From assembly GCA_026260175.1 (NCBI GenBank), contig JAKCWW010000367.1, positions 7,362 through 71,361 on the forward strand: a DNA stretch of 64,000 nucleotides, in the 5' to 3' direction. Shown here one piece after another: positions 37,021-48,590 of this stretch. The notes below the pieces were generated by a model. That model made no database searches. It was not told the DNA's origin and saw only the letters and a list, made by a program, of their open reading frames with translations. The stretch's first letter is position 1. Each line of letters opens with the position of its first letter. A program made the translations under genes and the position numbers. This DNA is from Reticulitermes lucifugus. Taxonomy: Eukaryota; Arthropoda; Insecta; Blattodea; Rhinotermitidae.

Positions 37021-37783
37021 TGAATAATGTCAGAAATGTGTTCTACAGATTATTACGGTAGCCTCCTGAGAGCAGTAACACCTTGTGATAAAAACAGTGG
37101 GGGCGATATTACGAACATGGGCGATCATTTCAAGCAATCTCAGCTGTAAGTGTTTATGCTATGAGTTTTAATTGTTACTAAAATAGTTGGCAACCATGTA
37201 AAGCTTTCGTTAACATCTGTACCTTAGGCTGAAGTAAAACACGTCACCCCTTTTTGACCGACATAAACCTGGGATGCCTGCAAGCAGGATACAACTTGTA
37301 TTGGATTGAAAGATTTTATTAATGACTCGGAACTGCTACAAGGCAAATAATGTTTTACATAACTCACGCAGATATATATATATACACACATATCCATGAT
37401 ACGCGCTAAAGTTCTAGCTCAGCTTATTGCTGTACTGAGATTGTCTCACTAGATTTCGACGCCACACGGACATATGTCTCTGCTGTCTACCGCCAACAGT
37501 GCTACTACATGTGGCGCTGTGTTGTAGATAGTTACTAACACTGTCCATAACCTTTTCATTTTTGGCGACGTTCCTTTTAAACGAAAAGTAATCCGCCATA
37601 TTCTCAGCCGTACAAAACGCTGAATTTGGCAATATACACGTAATGTTTATATCCCTGATTTCTATTTTGAATGTTCACCCACACTGTCTAACCGGAGACT
37701 TCATTTCTTCCATTCCGTTTAGATACGTGTAAATGCTGTCATAGTGTAAGCTCTGTCATGACATACATACATACATACATACA

Positions 37784-37815
<32 letters not shown>

Positions 37816-39223
37816 CGCCGCTGTGATTCTTAATTTTGTATTGTTAGGAAAATAATGAAACCTATAAAATTCAAAACCGCGTTCTAACATTGTGTGGCAC
37901 ACTATTTAGCTTCTCAGAGACCTTATTCCTATTTCTTAGAGTTAATTAAATAATTATTTAATTATTTGTTTTTGTTTATGGCACTGAACCCCAGGTGGAC
38001 AGGATTGTGAATTTGATACAATGGTTAAATTTTCCTCTGCTTTCACTCCAGCGACTTATTGCCCAACACGTAACGATTTCCAGTATTTAAAATATTTTAA
38101 GTTTCCATCCAGAGATTTAAAATTTTCATTCAAACAAAAATTCTGTGTTTATAATTAAATTTGAACGTCATATTGTATTTAAAAATCTGGCACAATGACG
38201 TGATTATATAGTTTACATCTGGCGTCAGATTATTATCTTACGCTAGATATTTCAACTGAAATATGCAGGAACGCGTTGTCCTTTGCATATAACTGTACAC
38301 TTAATGGTGAAACCTGAGCCTTCTAAAGACCAGCAATATTTCCAAGGAAACTTTAGATATCTCTTTCTGGCCAGAATACTTGTATATTATGTGTGCTGCA
38401 TTCAGTGGCGGCTCATTTGCTAGTAATTACTCCTTTTATGTGTGGTGGCTTCGCTGCCAGCAGTGACAGATGAAACTAGCAGTTCTTCTGCACGATATTG
38501 GTGGGTTCGGAAGCGGTTCTCCTGTTAGAATTTTCATGTGCTAATAGTGACCCCTTTATCGAGTTGTCGATGTCAGGGGTGCTCCAGTTTCGGAGGTTGA
38601 TGGTGAAGAAAAGGCCCCTGTTTCACAAGCGGCATATATCCGTGCCTCGTTCTATGCCGTTAATTGCTGTTGTCGCTCCGGCTGTAGTATGCAAGTTTGC
38701 TGGAGTCTGATATGGTTTCTCAGTAGCGGTGTCGGTAGCGGCTTTTATTATATTACAGGCTCAATGGCAGCTCTACAGCCTTAAGGTTATCTCCGTACTG
38801 CTCTATGCTATTCTGAATATTCTCAAAACTGGTGAGTAAGATTGTGGATTACATATCACATTTTTTGACGAATACTGGTGAAGGGCACGTTATCACTCAC
38901 TCAAGTTCTAACGGCCTTGAAAACTCGGACATAACCTTAATAGTTTTATTTTGGACATTGTCCATCCTTTTGAAAAGAAGTTACCAAAACTGAATTTGTT
39001 TCTGCCCGGAGATGCAAGGAAGGAGAGGCTCTTACTCCGTGTTGTTTATAAGACCCTTTACGACGACAGACAATGCCAGAAGCGTTTATTTCAACACACC
39101 GTCGAAAGAAACCATACTTAACCGGAAAGTAAAGCACTTGGCATGACAACATACAAACTGTATCCGCGTCACAAAAATGGTGGTAGTGACGACTGATTAA
39201 TCTGCATGTGTTGCATGTTGCAG
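37021..39223. other. DNA upstream of the LIM exon; probable intron
   Basis: Contains only the ACAT microsatellite. I searched by eye for an exon with the missing first CX2C pair of the LIM domain and found none. The 3' end supplies the acceptor TTGCAG. Confidence 0.45.
37761..37814. repeat. (ACAT)n microsatellite
   Basis: Thirteen perfect ACAT units ending in ATAT. Confidence 0.98.
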
Positions 39224-39499
39224 AACCGTCTCCGCTGTATGATAACAACCACTACCACGAGGAATGTCTGCGCTGCAACTCCTGCGGCCTGAACCTGACG
39301 GGCCCGAACCAGAAGAGGGCGCGTCGCTTCAAGAACCAGATCCTGTGTGACCTCCACTTCGCGGACGTCGCGCTCATGGAATGCTCAGACTTCATGCAAC
39401 AGCTCCGCAGTTTCAAACCGCAGAGTCTGGGCTGTGCAGTCGCCAGGAGGAAAAGCTCCACCACGCTTATTTTCCCACTGCCGCCACAGGCTTGCTCCG
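39224..39499 (+). CDS. Internal exon encoding the distal half of a LIM zinc-binding domain
   Basis: The exon is bounded by a TTGCAG acceptor ending at 39223 and a donor whose GTGAGT starts at 39500. It is 276 bp long, phase 1 at both ends, so skipping it keeps the frame. The 92 codons begin EPSPLYDNNHYHEEC and carry zinc ligands spaced H-X2-C-X2-C-X2-C-X20-C-X2-H, ending CDLH. This is the last part of LIM finger 1 plus all of finger 2; the first CX2C pair must lie in an upstream exon that I cannot find here. A tail follows the LIM (CSDFMQQLRSFKPQSLGC, then RRKSSTTLIFPLPPQ) and looks constrained rather than random. Its GC content is far above that of its surroundings. LIM domains bind proteins through two zinc fingers in cytoskeletal and nuclear factors. 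I do not recognise which gene this is. A LINE copy sits 0.4 kb into the following intron. Confidence 0.86.
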
Positions 39500-39914
39500 G
39501 TGAGTAAGAACATCCTTTTCTGTGGTTGCAGAAAATGGTCTTTCTCTTCAATATATTGTTTCGACACGTTACTAGTAGCAATACATGTTATATTCGATTG
39601 GAAGTAAAATGTGTAAAGGGATTAATCATTATAGCAAGTCACACTCATGTTAATTCTCCGCTGATCTACTTCCTACGACACATCAGATTTGCTAAAATTT
39701 ATTTAAAAGTTGCTGGCAGATTGATTTGTAGGGAAGAATTTCAGTTCTTAATTATTATTTTTCCTTATTTATATAATCAGGACCTTAGTTATGGTGCTAT
39801 AATGGCAATATACTAAGATCGAATACCATGTACGTAAGAAGGGTGATAAAAGTGCAGCATTTATCGAGACATCGCTGTTATAAATGTACATACAGACGTT
39901 TAGCCAGCATTCAT

Positions 39915-41240
39915 CCACCAATGTTAGCTCCTCGTATAATTATACAGAATTACTGGGGTCATAGTTGTGGGTTTCGAAGTAGTAGGTCAATCAATGATCA
40001 GATATTCTAAATCTGTTAAATACTTGAGAAAAATTGGGAATACAATGGCGCAGTACCTAAAGTATTCATAAACTTCAAGAAAACCTGTGATTCGGTTATG
40101 ATGGAGGTTTTGTAGAATGTTCTCAGTCAGTTTGGTATACCCAATAAACGAGTTAGTTTAAATAAGATGTGTTTAAGTGGAAACTATAATGAAGTCCACA
40201 TATGCATATTTTTTCTTATGCCAGTATATTTCTTATTCGCAATGGTCTGAATAAATGAGATGCTTCATCACTGTTGCTTTCCAGCATTGCTTTTGGATGT
40301 TCCAGTAGGAAGTCTGAAGCAGACCAGGAGGGACTGATGTTGGATGGAGAACATCAGCTTCTGATACGCTGATAATGTTAATTAGATGGGCTGAAATATT
40401 CATGCGTATATGACGAAAACATAACGGCGTTATTAGTTACTAGTGAGGAGGTTAGTCTGGAAGTAAATGCTGAGACAGCTTCAGTATACTGTGTATTGAT
40501 GTCTCGTGCATAGTACGTAGGACAAACTCGTAACTTAAAGATAGTACATATTTTAAATGTTGCTAACTTCAAATACTGGGAAACGGTACTGACAAGTAAA
40601 AAAACTGCGATCGCCAAGAAATTAGGAACAGGTAAAATGCGGGGAACACCTGCTAACCTTCGGTCCGGAATCTTCTGTCTTCCGTTTGCTATCAAAAAAT
40701 ATAAAGTTTAAAACATACGTAAATATAATATTGAGTGTTTTATATGAGCGTGAATTTGATCTTTCGCATTCAGGGAGAATTACTTGTAGGCTGAGGATGT
40801 ATTAAGGGCGGTGAGGAACGTACTGAGACCTGACCTAGTGGAGTAACAGGAGGCTGGAGAAATTTCGCGTAATGAGGATCTTCATGGTATTTATTTCTCG
40901 GTAGACATTGTTAGGGCAATCAAAGAAGGTAGTGGAATGGGCACGGATAGGAAGAAGGGAAATGCATAAAGGTTGTTGGTGAGAAAAACCGAAAGAAATA
41001 GACCACTTGGAAGGCCCGTGCGTAGGTGGGAGCATCCATTTATAATTATTTTTGAAGAAGTGTGCTGGGAGGGCGTAGACTGGATTGATTTGACCCAGGA
41101 TAGGGACGTGTGGTGGACTGTAGTGAATACGGCAATGAACCTTGGCGCTGTATAAAATACGGGGAATTTCTTTTCTAGCTGAGGACCTATTTTATTCTCA
41201 AGAATGGCTTTGTTTCATGGGGTCATTTATTTATTTATTT
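39915..41240 (+). pseudogene. LINE relic, reverse transcriptase through 3' end
   Basis: The longest of three copies of one LINE family, inserted downstream of the LIM exon in the same orientation. In order: IIQNYWGHSCGFRS (about 39935), FINFKKTCDSVMMEVL (about 40068), FGIPNKRV, YADNVN (40365), then frame-shifted pieces equivalent to LEVNA (about 40460), NFKYWE/KRY near 40575, LLSKNIKFKTYVNIILSVLY near 40690, RKTERNRPLGRPVRRWEH (about 40980) and WIDLTQDRDVWWTVVN (about 41080). Both key aspartates are altered: the first (FIDFKKAYD-type) reads FIN, and the YADD box reads YADN. Many stops. The 3' end runs into TTTA repeats near 41225. Confidence 0.83.
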
Positions 41241-43590
41241 AATACGAAGCACGTAGTGATTGCAATGTACATGTCCTTTATTACTTAGTTACTTGTTGAT
41301 GAATTACGTACTTCGTAGCCACAGTTATTAGTGAGAGGGTAAAGCAAAATTGGCAGGGCTGTGCATTGCTGTCGATAATTCGGTTTCCGGTGCTGACATT
41401 TCCGCCTGTTTGTTCAAGTTAGAGTCTTGTGATGCGTGTTACGTGATAGGCGATTATGTGATCCAGTACACCGTAATGTGTATTACGATACACAGTAATA
41501 CAATAATAAACCAGTCAAAGTCGCGTGCTTTGAGGCAGCTGAACAATTACACGCTACCCCCTCCACCACCCTGCATGTTACAGTAAGTGCTGTTTTGCAA
41601 TCTGAAATTTGACTTTAGGTGCAGTCTTAAGTTGAAATCGCTACAGATTTTTTTGCGGTTTGAAAGGAAGTTGTACAGAAAACCAAGCACACATATCAGG
41701 TTCGATACATTATTCCGTAAGTCGTTCTTAAGTTTCTGTAGAGACATAAACCAACGGGACAATACATAAATATCTGAACTTTTATATTCTGCAGTCAGTA
41801 GTGTGTCTTCGGACACACGCAGATTACATAAGTTTGATATTTTTGACTGGTGAAAGAAAACCTTCTTCCCCCTGATTTATCTTAATATAATGAACTGCAG
41901 TGGAAACGCAACAATGTATTCTGCTTTTTGTTGAGTTACATGTCACTCTCAGCTATATAGAATATTGAGTGTTGCACAACAGTGCTTGTATGGCAAATTT
42001 ATGCCGCCGACAACAATACAACGTACGTAGATCTTCATGTGAAACAAAAGAATGTTCCTCTGCTCACGGCCTTCTTTAGATGTACAGTTTGGCTAAACAG
42101 ATCGTAATGAGAGACAAGTCGTTGTGCAGTTTCTCACTTTTTTGTAAGTGTTGCCGTACAACATTTTACGAAATCAGACGGTATTAATCGCTTATGAAGC
42201 AATAAGTATTAAATATCATTAGTGTGTCTGTTTTCTTGCCTTAGTTATCCGGCATGCAAATCGCATATTTTCTGCGCCGCCATTGTTTTGTCATGTGTGG
42301 CCTCTAAAGCTCTACCATATTTTTCCACTTTATCTCATAAACGGCCTGCATGTTTTTAAATTTAATTTAATTATTATTTTTTCGTACGGAACTCCTGATT
42401 AATCTTTGTCCTCACCGGGGGGCAGTTTCGCGGTACATTCGTCGCATCGAAGCCCGCATCCGCTTGAATATTATAGCATCGTTTTCCCCTGCATTTCAAC
42501 TTACCTCTTTTACAGAAGAGTGTTGAAGTGCCGACATCGAGGTTCTGTGCAGGCCTCAGTACTTTCTGAAAATATTTATAGACACACGACTGAACTCTTA
42601 TCTTGAAATACTAAAATTTATTTTCGAATATTGCCGTCTGGTCTTGTACAGTGTGCAGTTTCTTATACTTCCTTTTCTATTAATTTCCATAACAGTGATA
42701 TCATGTTTTATTTAATGTAACGCTCGGGACTGATTTTTCGATCATTCACTGCACTTTAATGTGATGTTAAAAAACGCATTCTGTTATTTTGGCTGTTTAC
42801 TTTCCCATTTAATGTAAATCATGCGTCATGCAAGAAAGATACGAGCTTTCGTACTTTATTTTTTGTCTATCACTGTACCCGTGATTCGACATTTTCCCAC
42901 GTCGTGTGTATTGTTCTTTTAAACGGCACTATTGACGCGGTGTATTTTTTAAAGAAAAATTTCGGTGACGTTCATTTCATGAAATATACTTTGCGGAAAT
43001 GTTGCAACTGAATGCTCCTTGCTCAACAGAAAACACTTATCACTCTCAATGAAGTCTCTCTGTAAGATGCACAACACATATAGGAAGAAACTCGTTGTAC
43101 AGCGTAAAAAAGATAATGTAACACCAGTCCGACCCGCCTTGCGTTACGCAGCTCGCATTTCTGGACGCTCTGTGGGACGATGGATGATACGCTTGGAACG
43201 TTCTGAATAGTGTATTAGTTAAGTATAAATTCCGTATATGTTCAGTTTAGTTGGGTATAACGTCATCGTTTCACATCGTCGCTTTTTCCGTGACTTTACT
43301 TACAAATGACATTGCACACACTGTGCGTAGGTCACGATATCTCTCCGAACCAAATCTCGCGTGCTTGGCGCCAATAGTTTACCATTCAACACAAACTGAC
43401 AGCTGTACAAAATTGTGGTACAGGCTCCGTGTTCCTATTTGGAATTAAAAAAAAAATTCTCGAAAAAAATTTGTCCTTTTTCAAGATTTGTTGCCATACC
43501 AACCAACGAACAAGCTACCAAAGGCGGAGACTTACACAAAGGGCACGTTGACGACTCTTGGCCCTTGAGCTGTTCCTGCATGCAAAATTT
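41241..43590. other. 2.3 kb downstream of the LINE, unassigned
   Basis: A TTTA run near 41223 marks the LINE end. CTACCCCCTCCACCACCC near 41557 is a short C-rich run. No further exon of the LIM gene is recognised. Confidence 0.45.
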
Positions 43591-43890
43591 GGGGCACGCG
43601 GTGGCACAGTTGGTTGAGGCACTACAAGCCGGAAGGTCGCGGATTCGATTCCCGATGGTGTCATTGGAATTTTTCATTTACATAATCATTTCGGCCGCAC
43701 TATGGTTCTGGGGTCGACTCAGCCTCTAACAGAAATGAGTACCAGGAATATCTCCTGGGGAGTAAAGGCGACCGGTGCACAGGGCTGACAACCTTACCAC
43801 CCTCATGTGCCGATTGTCTAGAAATTCTGGGAGCCTCAACCTCCTGGAACCCCCAGGGCCTGTCCAGGCCTATACAGGGATTGCTTTGCC
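43591..43890 (+). mobile_element. SINE family D, copy with tRNA-like head
   Basis: Starts GGGGCACGCGG; box A TGGCACAGTTGGTTGAGGC (43612) and box B GGATTCGATTCCCG (about 43641). The body shares GGCCGCACTATGGTTCTG, CTCAGCCTCTAACAGAAATG and TCTCCTGGGGAGTAAAG with the minus-strand copy at 5192-5457. CAAAATT lies just outside both ends and is a possible short target duplication. This copy shows what the 5.2-kb one lost at its 5' end. Confidence 0.85.
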
Positions 43891-44074
43891 TACAAAATTA
43901 TTTGCTGTACTGTGACACGGAACTCTTGTAATTATGACGGGAATTCTGCTGAGGCAAACTGATAACCCATTCTGGTTGAGTGTCTTGAATTGATAAACCA
44001 GTAAATATATTCATCCAACACAACTTATATTTTTTGCATACACAGTTGTGAATTTACACTTTTTTGTATTTTTA

Positions 44075-44110
44075 TAGAGCTTGATGATGGCTTGCTAAAA
44101 GCCGAAGCAT
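44075..44110 (+). other. Hammerhead-like core with a 4-bp stem II
   Basis: TTGATGA (44081-44087) is followed by a GGCT/AGCC hairpin with a 7-base loop and then GAAGC. Relative to the hammerhead core CUGANGA...GAAA it has T for the first C and GAAG for GAAA, so it is at best decayed. It may be the end of another repeat, since similar text is at 18605. Confidence 0.3.
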
Positions 44111-44219
44111 GTAGTTATACATTGTGTTTGGTGGCTATATTTATTGGCTTATCATATACTAACACAGAGGGATGAGGCACATGAGGCTAGGTAAGGACTT
44201 CTGCTACACACAGCAGTAT

Positions 44220-44345
44220 TTCATTTTGGAGGGGAAGAAATTTGTCTGGAGGCATTTCTGGGTTTTGAACCCGGAGTTTCTCCGTCGCGTATGTTGAAGT
44301 CCTTGGCGGGCTGTTGCCAAGCATAACTCAGAGCGCTGACGTGAC
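44220..44345 (-). mobile_element. Possible tRNA-headed SINE
   Basis: On the minus strand, AGCGCTCTGAGTTATGC at about 44335 and GGGTTCAAAACCCAG at about 44265 have box A/box B-like spacing, and GCCTCCAGACAAATTTC follows. Only one copy is seen, so this is tentative. Confidence 0.35.
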
Positions 44346-45604
44346 GCTAGTGCCTTTCACACTTCACAATATTGCGCGTGTCCGCCGTGTTATTACTGAT
44401 ACTAGGAATTTAGAGTACTGTGTAGGGTTGGCCTCTAGTGGAATAACTTTCATATTCAAATTAAAAGTTCGATGGAAATCGGTCAACTAGTTCAGAAGTT
44501 GAAGGAAGAGGAACACACACAGCGACCGAATGGTGACGCCACGGTGACCTCATAAGACTGCCTGTTCATGGAAGGAGCGAAATAGACTGAAGGGACATAA
44601 AAGTAATGATTTCCTCACGCTGTATATCAACTTGTTTTATCGGGTTTATTCGCACTGTTACACGTGCTTGACTTATAGTAACTGGGAATGGAGTGGGTTC
44701 AGAGAGGAGCGCCGGTCTGTCTCCAGGCAGAATATTTGTCTTGCGTCTGGTTGCGTAAATCACGTCCTGCGAATAATAGTGTAGTTGTTAGTTATGAGTT
44801 ATGTGGGATACGGTAGCTGGAATACAGTCCATCTGCTGCCGTGTCGAGTACAGGGGAGGACTGAATAATTCTCCAAGTATTCCGAGGAATGAGTTTAAAT
44901 TATGGATATATTTTACAACACTGTAGAGCTCAAGTGTTTGGAATTTCTAAATTATGCGTGTGTTCCCTCTTTCGATAAATTCCGTGCATCCACATCAGTT
45001 TCACTGGACCCAGGCGAGGATTGTTTCATATCTTGGTTGCTGTCTGCAGTATTCTAATTCGTAATTTCATTGTGATTTATACTCCTGCGGGTTAAGCACC
45101 ATTTTTCTATGTCGGACATTTCATAAATAAGCTGAAAGAGCAACTAAAAACAACAATGGAAATGCCTAGACCCGCTTCTTACCTCGCAAAATTTTAATTC
45201 TTGTAAATATGTGTGTGAGTGTGTTGAATCAGTCTTTTACATATAACTTTATTAAGAATGTAGAACAACAAGCGATTTCCGGCCTCTTGGCTGGTAAGCT
45301 GGTGCACTCCAAGGAACACGTACTGAATTATTGTCACATATCTTTACATTGCGCTTTAAATACGAATTATCCGGTAAGACTTCTCAAAATCTTCTGCAGA
45401 CGTACCCCTTTATGATACAAGATTCTTTCTAGTGCATGAAAACACACAAACGGGAATCGAAAACGTAATTCTTAGAAGGTACTCTAATTTATGCTTAGTA
45501 TTATAAATTTATGTTCGTATAATTACGCCTAGTACTCATATTCCTGCTGGACCTGGGATAGGCTACGACCTAACGTACAGGTAATCAGCATTCGATGTCT
45601 TGGA

Positions 45605-45800
45605 GAATGCCCTTTACTCTGCAGCGTCCAGACCGGCTCAAGGACCCACCTATCATCCTGTCCAGTGGTGATGGGAGCACATTCTACGCGGCTAAAGCGG
45701 CTGGGGCGTGAATTTTACCACTCAGATCCATCTAGTGCCGAGGTTAGGAATGCGTGGAGCTATATATCCAACCCCTGTACGTGTTAAAGGCGAGGTGCTT
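45605..45800 (+). mobile_element. SINE family C, 5'-truncated copy
   Basis: GTCCAGACCGGCTCAAGG, GACCCACCTATCATC, GCGGCTAAAGCGGCTGG, GGGCGTGAATTTTACC, ATCTAGTGCCGAGGTTAGG and TGCGTGGAGCTATAT follow the family C body order. The head is absent. Confidence 0.75.
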
Positions 45801-45911
45801 AATTTCCACGGAATTTTTCTGAAGGGAGAATATTTCTGTGACAGTCGATCTCTGGCATGACATCTCGGGATCGAAACACGTTCAGGGCATCAATTTAAGT
45901 CCGCATTTTAA

Positions 45912-46218
45912 GGCGCGTTCGCATAGTCGCGAAAAGCGTTTCTTACCTTCGTTATGTCTGTCCGCCTGTCTTTCAGTTTCTTCACATGTATCAGCGAATT
46001 TCCGTGAAATTTGATATTGGGGACTGTTATGAATATCTGACGAGAAGTTCCAAATTTATTTACAATCGGGCAAAAACATTGGGCACTTTACATGAAGACC
46101 CTAATTATGTTTTATTGTTGCTGGCTACATTAAATCGCCATAAACCGCTCTCTTCAAGTGTAATGGTATCAGGTTTTTTAGGATAGCCCAGGAGGTATAA
46201 AAATTACGCGAACGCGCC
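45912..46218. mobile_element. MITE-like element with GGCGCGTTCGC ends, 307 bp
   Basis: Perfect 11-bp inverted ends: GGCGCGTTCGC at 45912-45922 and its complement at 46208-46218. The interior contains GTCTGTCCGCCTGTC and TTTCCGTGAAATTTGATATT. A minus-strand relative starts with the same 11 bases at 58879. No clear target duplication was seen. Such elements with a bristly GTCTGTCCG interior are widespread in insects, but I cannot name the superfamily. Confidence 0.65.
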
Positions 46219-46748
46219 ACAGTGTTACATTGTACGTACATTGCCTACCTTGTTTTTCTTAATGTCCTATACATATGGGTTGATCATCCGTCCAGCTATT
46301 TCTGTTGAAGATTAGACTATAAATAACTTTATAATTGCCAATCGAAATAGACCACGGTACCAGATCTCTGGAATATAAAAATGAAGAAGGAGGAGAGCAT
46401 GAGCTTGCATCTTATAGCCTGTATGAAATCGTTTGTCTTGTTTCCTCTGTTTCGTCTTTTCTGTTTTCGTTTTTATGTAATTATAACCGGCCCAAATGTG
46501 AAAATTGCTACTGAATGAATGACCACCCAATATTAAAGCTTCGCTCTTTAGTGTTATTACACACATTAAAATTTAAATAATCCTATGGATATTATTTATT
46601 GTATGTTTGAAGTCGTAGTTTAAGGGTGTATTACAACGAAAGAGTAAAGCAGACCTATTTTCATAGCAGTCTCTAACACAATGAAGACTGAACAGTGTTT
46701 TCGCTTGGGATGATTGGTAGGCACAATCAAGACCTTCTCCTTGTTTTC

Positions 46749-46985
46749 GCGCAGGACGATTCGTAGTCGTAACTATGCCGGGATTCGCGCAGGAAGATTG
46801 ATAGTCGTACCTATGCCGGGATTCAAGCAGGACGACTCGTAGTCTTACCTAAGTCGGGATTCGCGCAGGACGACTCGTAGTCGTACCTATGCCGGGATTC
46901 GCGCAGGACGATTCGTAGTGGTACCTATGCTGGGATTCGCGCAGGAGGATTGATAGTCGTACCTATGCCGGAATATGCGCAGACA
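46749..46985 (+). repeat. 38-bp tandem array, about six units
   Basis: The unit is GCGCAGGACGATTCGTAGTC followed by GTACCTATGCCGGGATTC. Starts fall at 46749, 46787, 46825, 46863, 46901 and 46939, with a broken unit at 46977; the spacing is exactly 38 bp. Units differ at a few positions (for example GATTGATAG in place of GATTCGTAG), and alternate units look more alike. Rich in CpG compared with its surroundings. Confidence 0.95.
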
Positions 46986-47780
46986 TGCACGTAGGTCTTC
47001 GTGTACGCTAAAGTGTTGGCGATTTCTAAGCGATTTTAACCAAGATTAAAATGGCGGTTAAGTCTTTTAAAAAATTCTCCAATTAAATTTTTTCGGCAGT
47101 TGTCGAGTTAATTGCCTACCGACTGATGGACGGATGGACATGGCGATTTTAGTAAGCTATCCTCAGGGAGCAATCTCGCATCGTAAGAAGCTGTATTTCC
47201 TACCCTAGCGGTCGAAGTCGTTTTGCAGACAGAAAGTCCAGCTTAACTGCAGTGCAGTCCAGTGCGCAGCCTCTCTTGAGTCCACAATATTTGTGCGTTT
47301 GGTTTCTCGTGCTCTTTTGCATGAATGGAGCGGTAAATTTATAAATTCTCATTCATTCTAGATGTCAACACATATGTAAACAAACGTGCAAATATGATGA
47401 ATCTAAAAGTAAGTATAGTATGTCATTTATCTCGTCGCGGCCACTTTAGTGAAGTGTCAAAGCTCGTCCCACGTGTTGATACATATTTAGTAAAGTGTAC
47501 CTTTCAAAATGCTCAACAGGTATAAGACAGCAGGCACAAGATGGGACGACCGGTGAGGTAAAAATCCACGCTTGTAGGCCTATCTATCGGTCTGGATAGT
47601 GAAGGTCCAGCAATTGCTTTACGTCGCCGGTATATGAGCAATTTCTTTGTAGAATTTCTTGCTTTGTGAGCAGTAAACATCTCAGGCAATGAGACAGTTC
47701 TTCCGCTGACAGATCTGCTAACAAAGCGGTTGCGACGTGGTACATAGAAGCTTAATGGCTTGATTATAAGTGTGGGACGC
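46986..47780. other. Unassigned
   Basis: Part of a 115-codon minus-strand frame (47513-47860) lies here, but its first third is SINE sequence, so it is not taken as a gene. Confidence 0.45.
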
Positions 47781-48024
47781 TTTTTTATTTCTTTGGCGCA
47801 ACAGCCCAAATCGGGCCAAGGCCGTCCCATTGTTGAAGTTTCTAGATCACACACACACACACCCAGTAGGACTCCTCTGAACGAGTGATCACTTCGTCGC
47901 AGAGGCCGCTACCTACACAACACAAAACAAACTCGAGGGAGGAACATCCATGTCCTCAGAGGGATTCAAACCCGCGATCCCAGCAATCACGCGGCCGGAG
48001 ATTTACGTATTAGACCGCACGGCT
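47781..48024 (-). mobile_element. SINE family A relative, divergent minus-strand copy
   Basis: Minus-strand reading: GCCGTGCGGTCTAATACG, GGCCGCGTGATTGCTGGG, box B GGGTTTGAATCCC, GAGGACATGGATGTTCC, TTTGTGTTGTGTAGGTAG, TCAGAGGAGTCCTAC, and an ending ...CGATTTGGGCTGTTGCGCC with an A-rich tail. The block order matches the plus-strand copies at 729, 6143 and 26449, but identity is lower and a (TG)n run has grown inside. Probably a sister subfamily. Confidence 0.75.
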
Positions 48025-48324
48025 TTTTGTGTAATTAAGAGTCATCCTGTATGTTTCATTCCAGAAGGCACTCGACACTTATTAGTCGTTACTTGCCGCG
48101 AAACATTTCACCTGTTGACACTACTCATTTGCTGAGGGCTGCTGATGCGCATTTCAGATGATTGTGCACTTTAATGAAGCTGCAAAAAGTGCTGTCACCA
48201 TCATTATGCGGCTGTTACACTGGTCTTTTATATACGTATGCTGGGAACGTTTTAAAGATGATGTGCATTTCTGTTTTATGATAGAAACGATCTTGTGATT
48301 CGGGTGAGCGGAAAAACACAGTAT

Positions 48325-48590
48325 TGGGAATAAGTTCCGCGCTGGACAGCCGAGGAATCGGGGTTTCATTCTGACAGGGGTAGAGGTTCTTTACTTTTCC
48401 AGATCCAACTCATGCAATAGGTGCCGGTGACTTTTCGCAGGTGTGTATCGGCTGAGACTTAAAAGCTGACGACTGACCTCCATGTTGTGCCAATGTTAAT
48501 AATGCGTGGAACTAAACCTCCAGTTCTCCATACTTCTGTATGACTTAATGATTAATTATGGAGACAACTTTACTATTATCTTTATCTTAT
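48325..48590 (+). mobile_element. SINE family C, divergent copy
   Basis: GGGTTTCATTCTGACAGG stands at the box B position, then CTTTACTTTTCCAGATCC, AGCTGACGACTGACCTCC, AATGTTAATAATGCGTGG, CTAAACCTCCAGTTCTCC and GGAGACAACTTTACTATT. The order is right but identity is modest. Confidence 0.6.

Noticed and set aside
47513-47860. 115-codon minus-strand frame
   Set aside because: Its N-terminal part is the antisense of SINE A sequence, and the rest has no motif.
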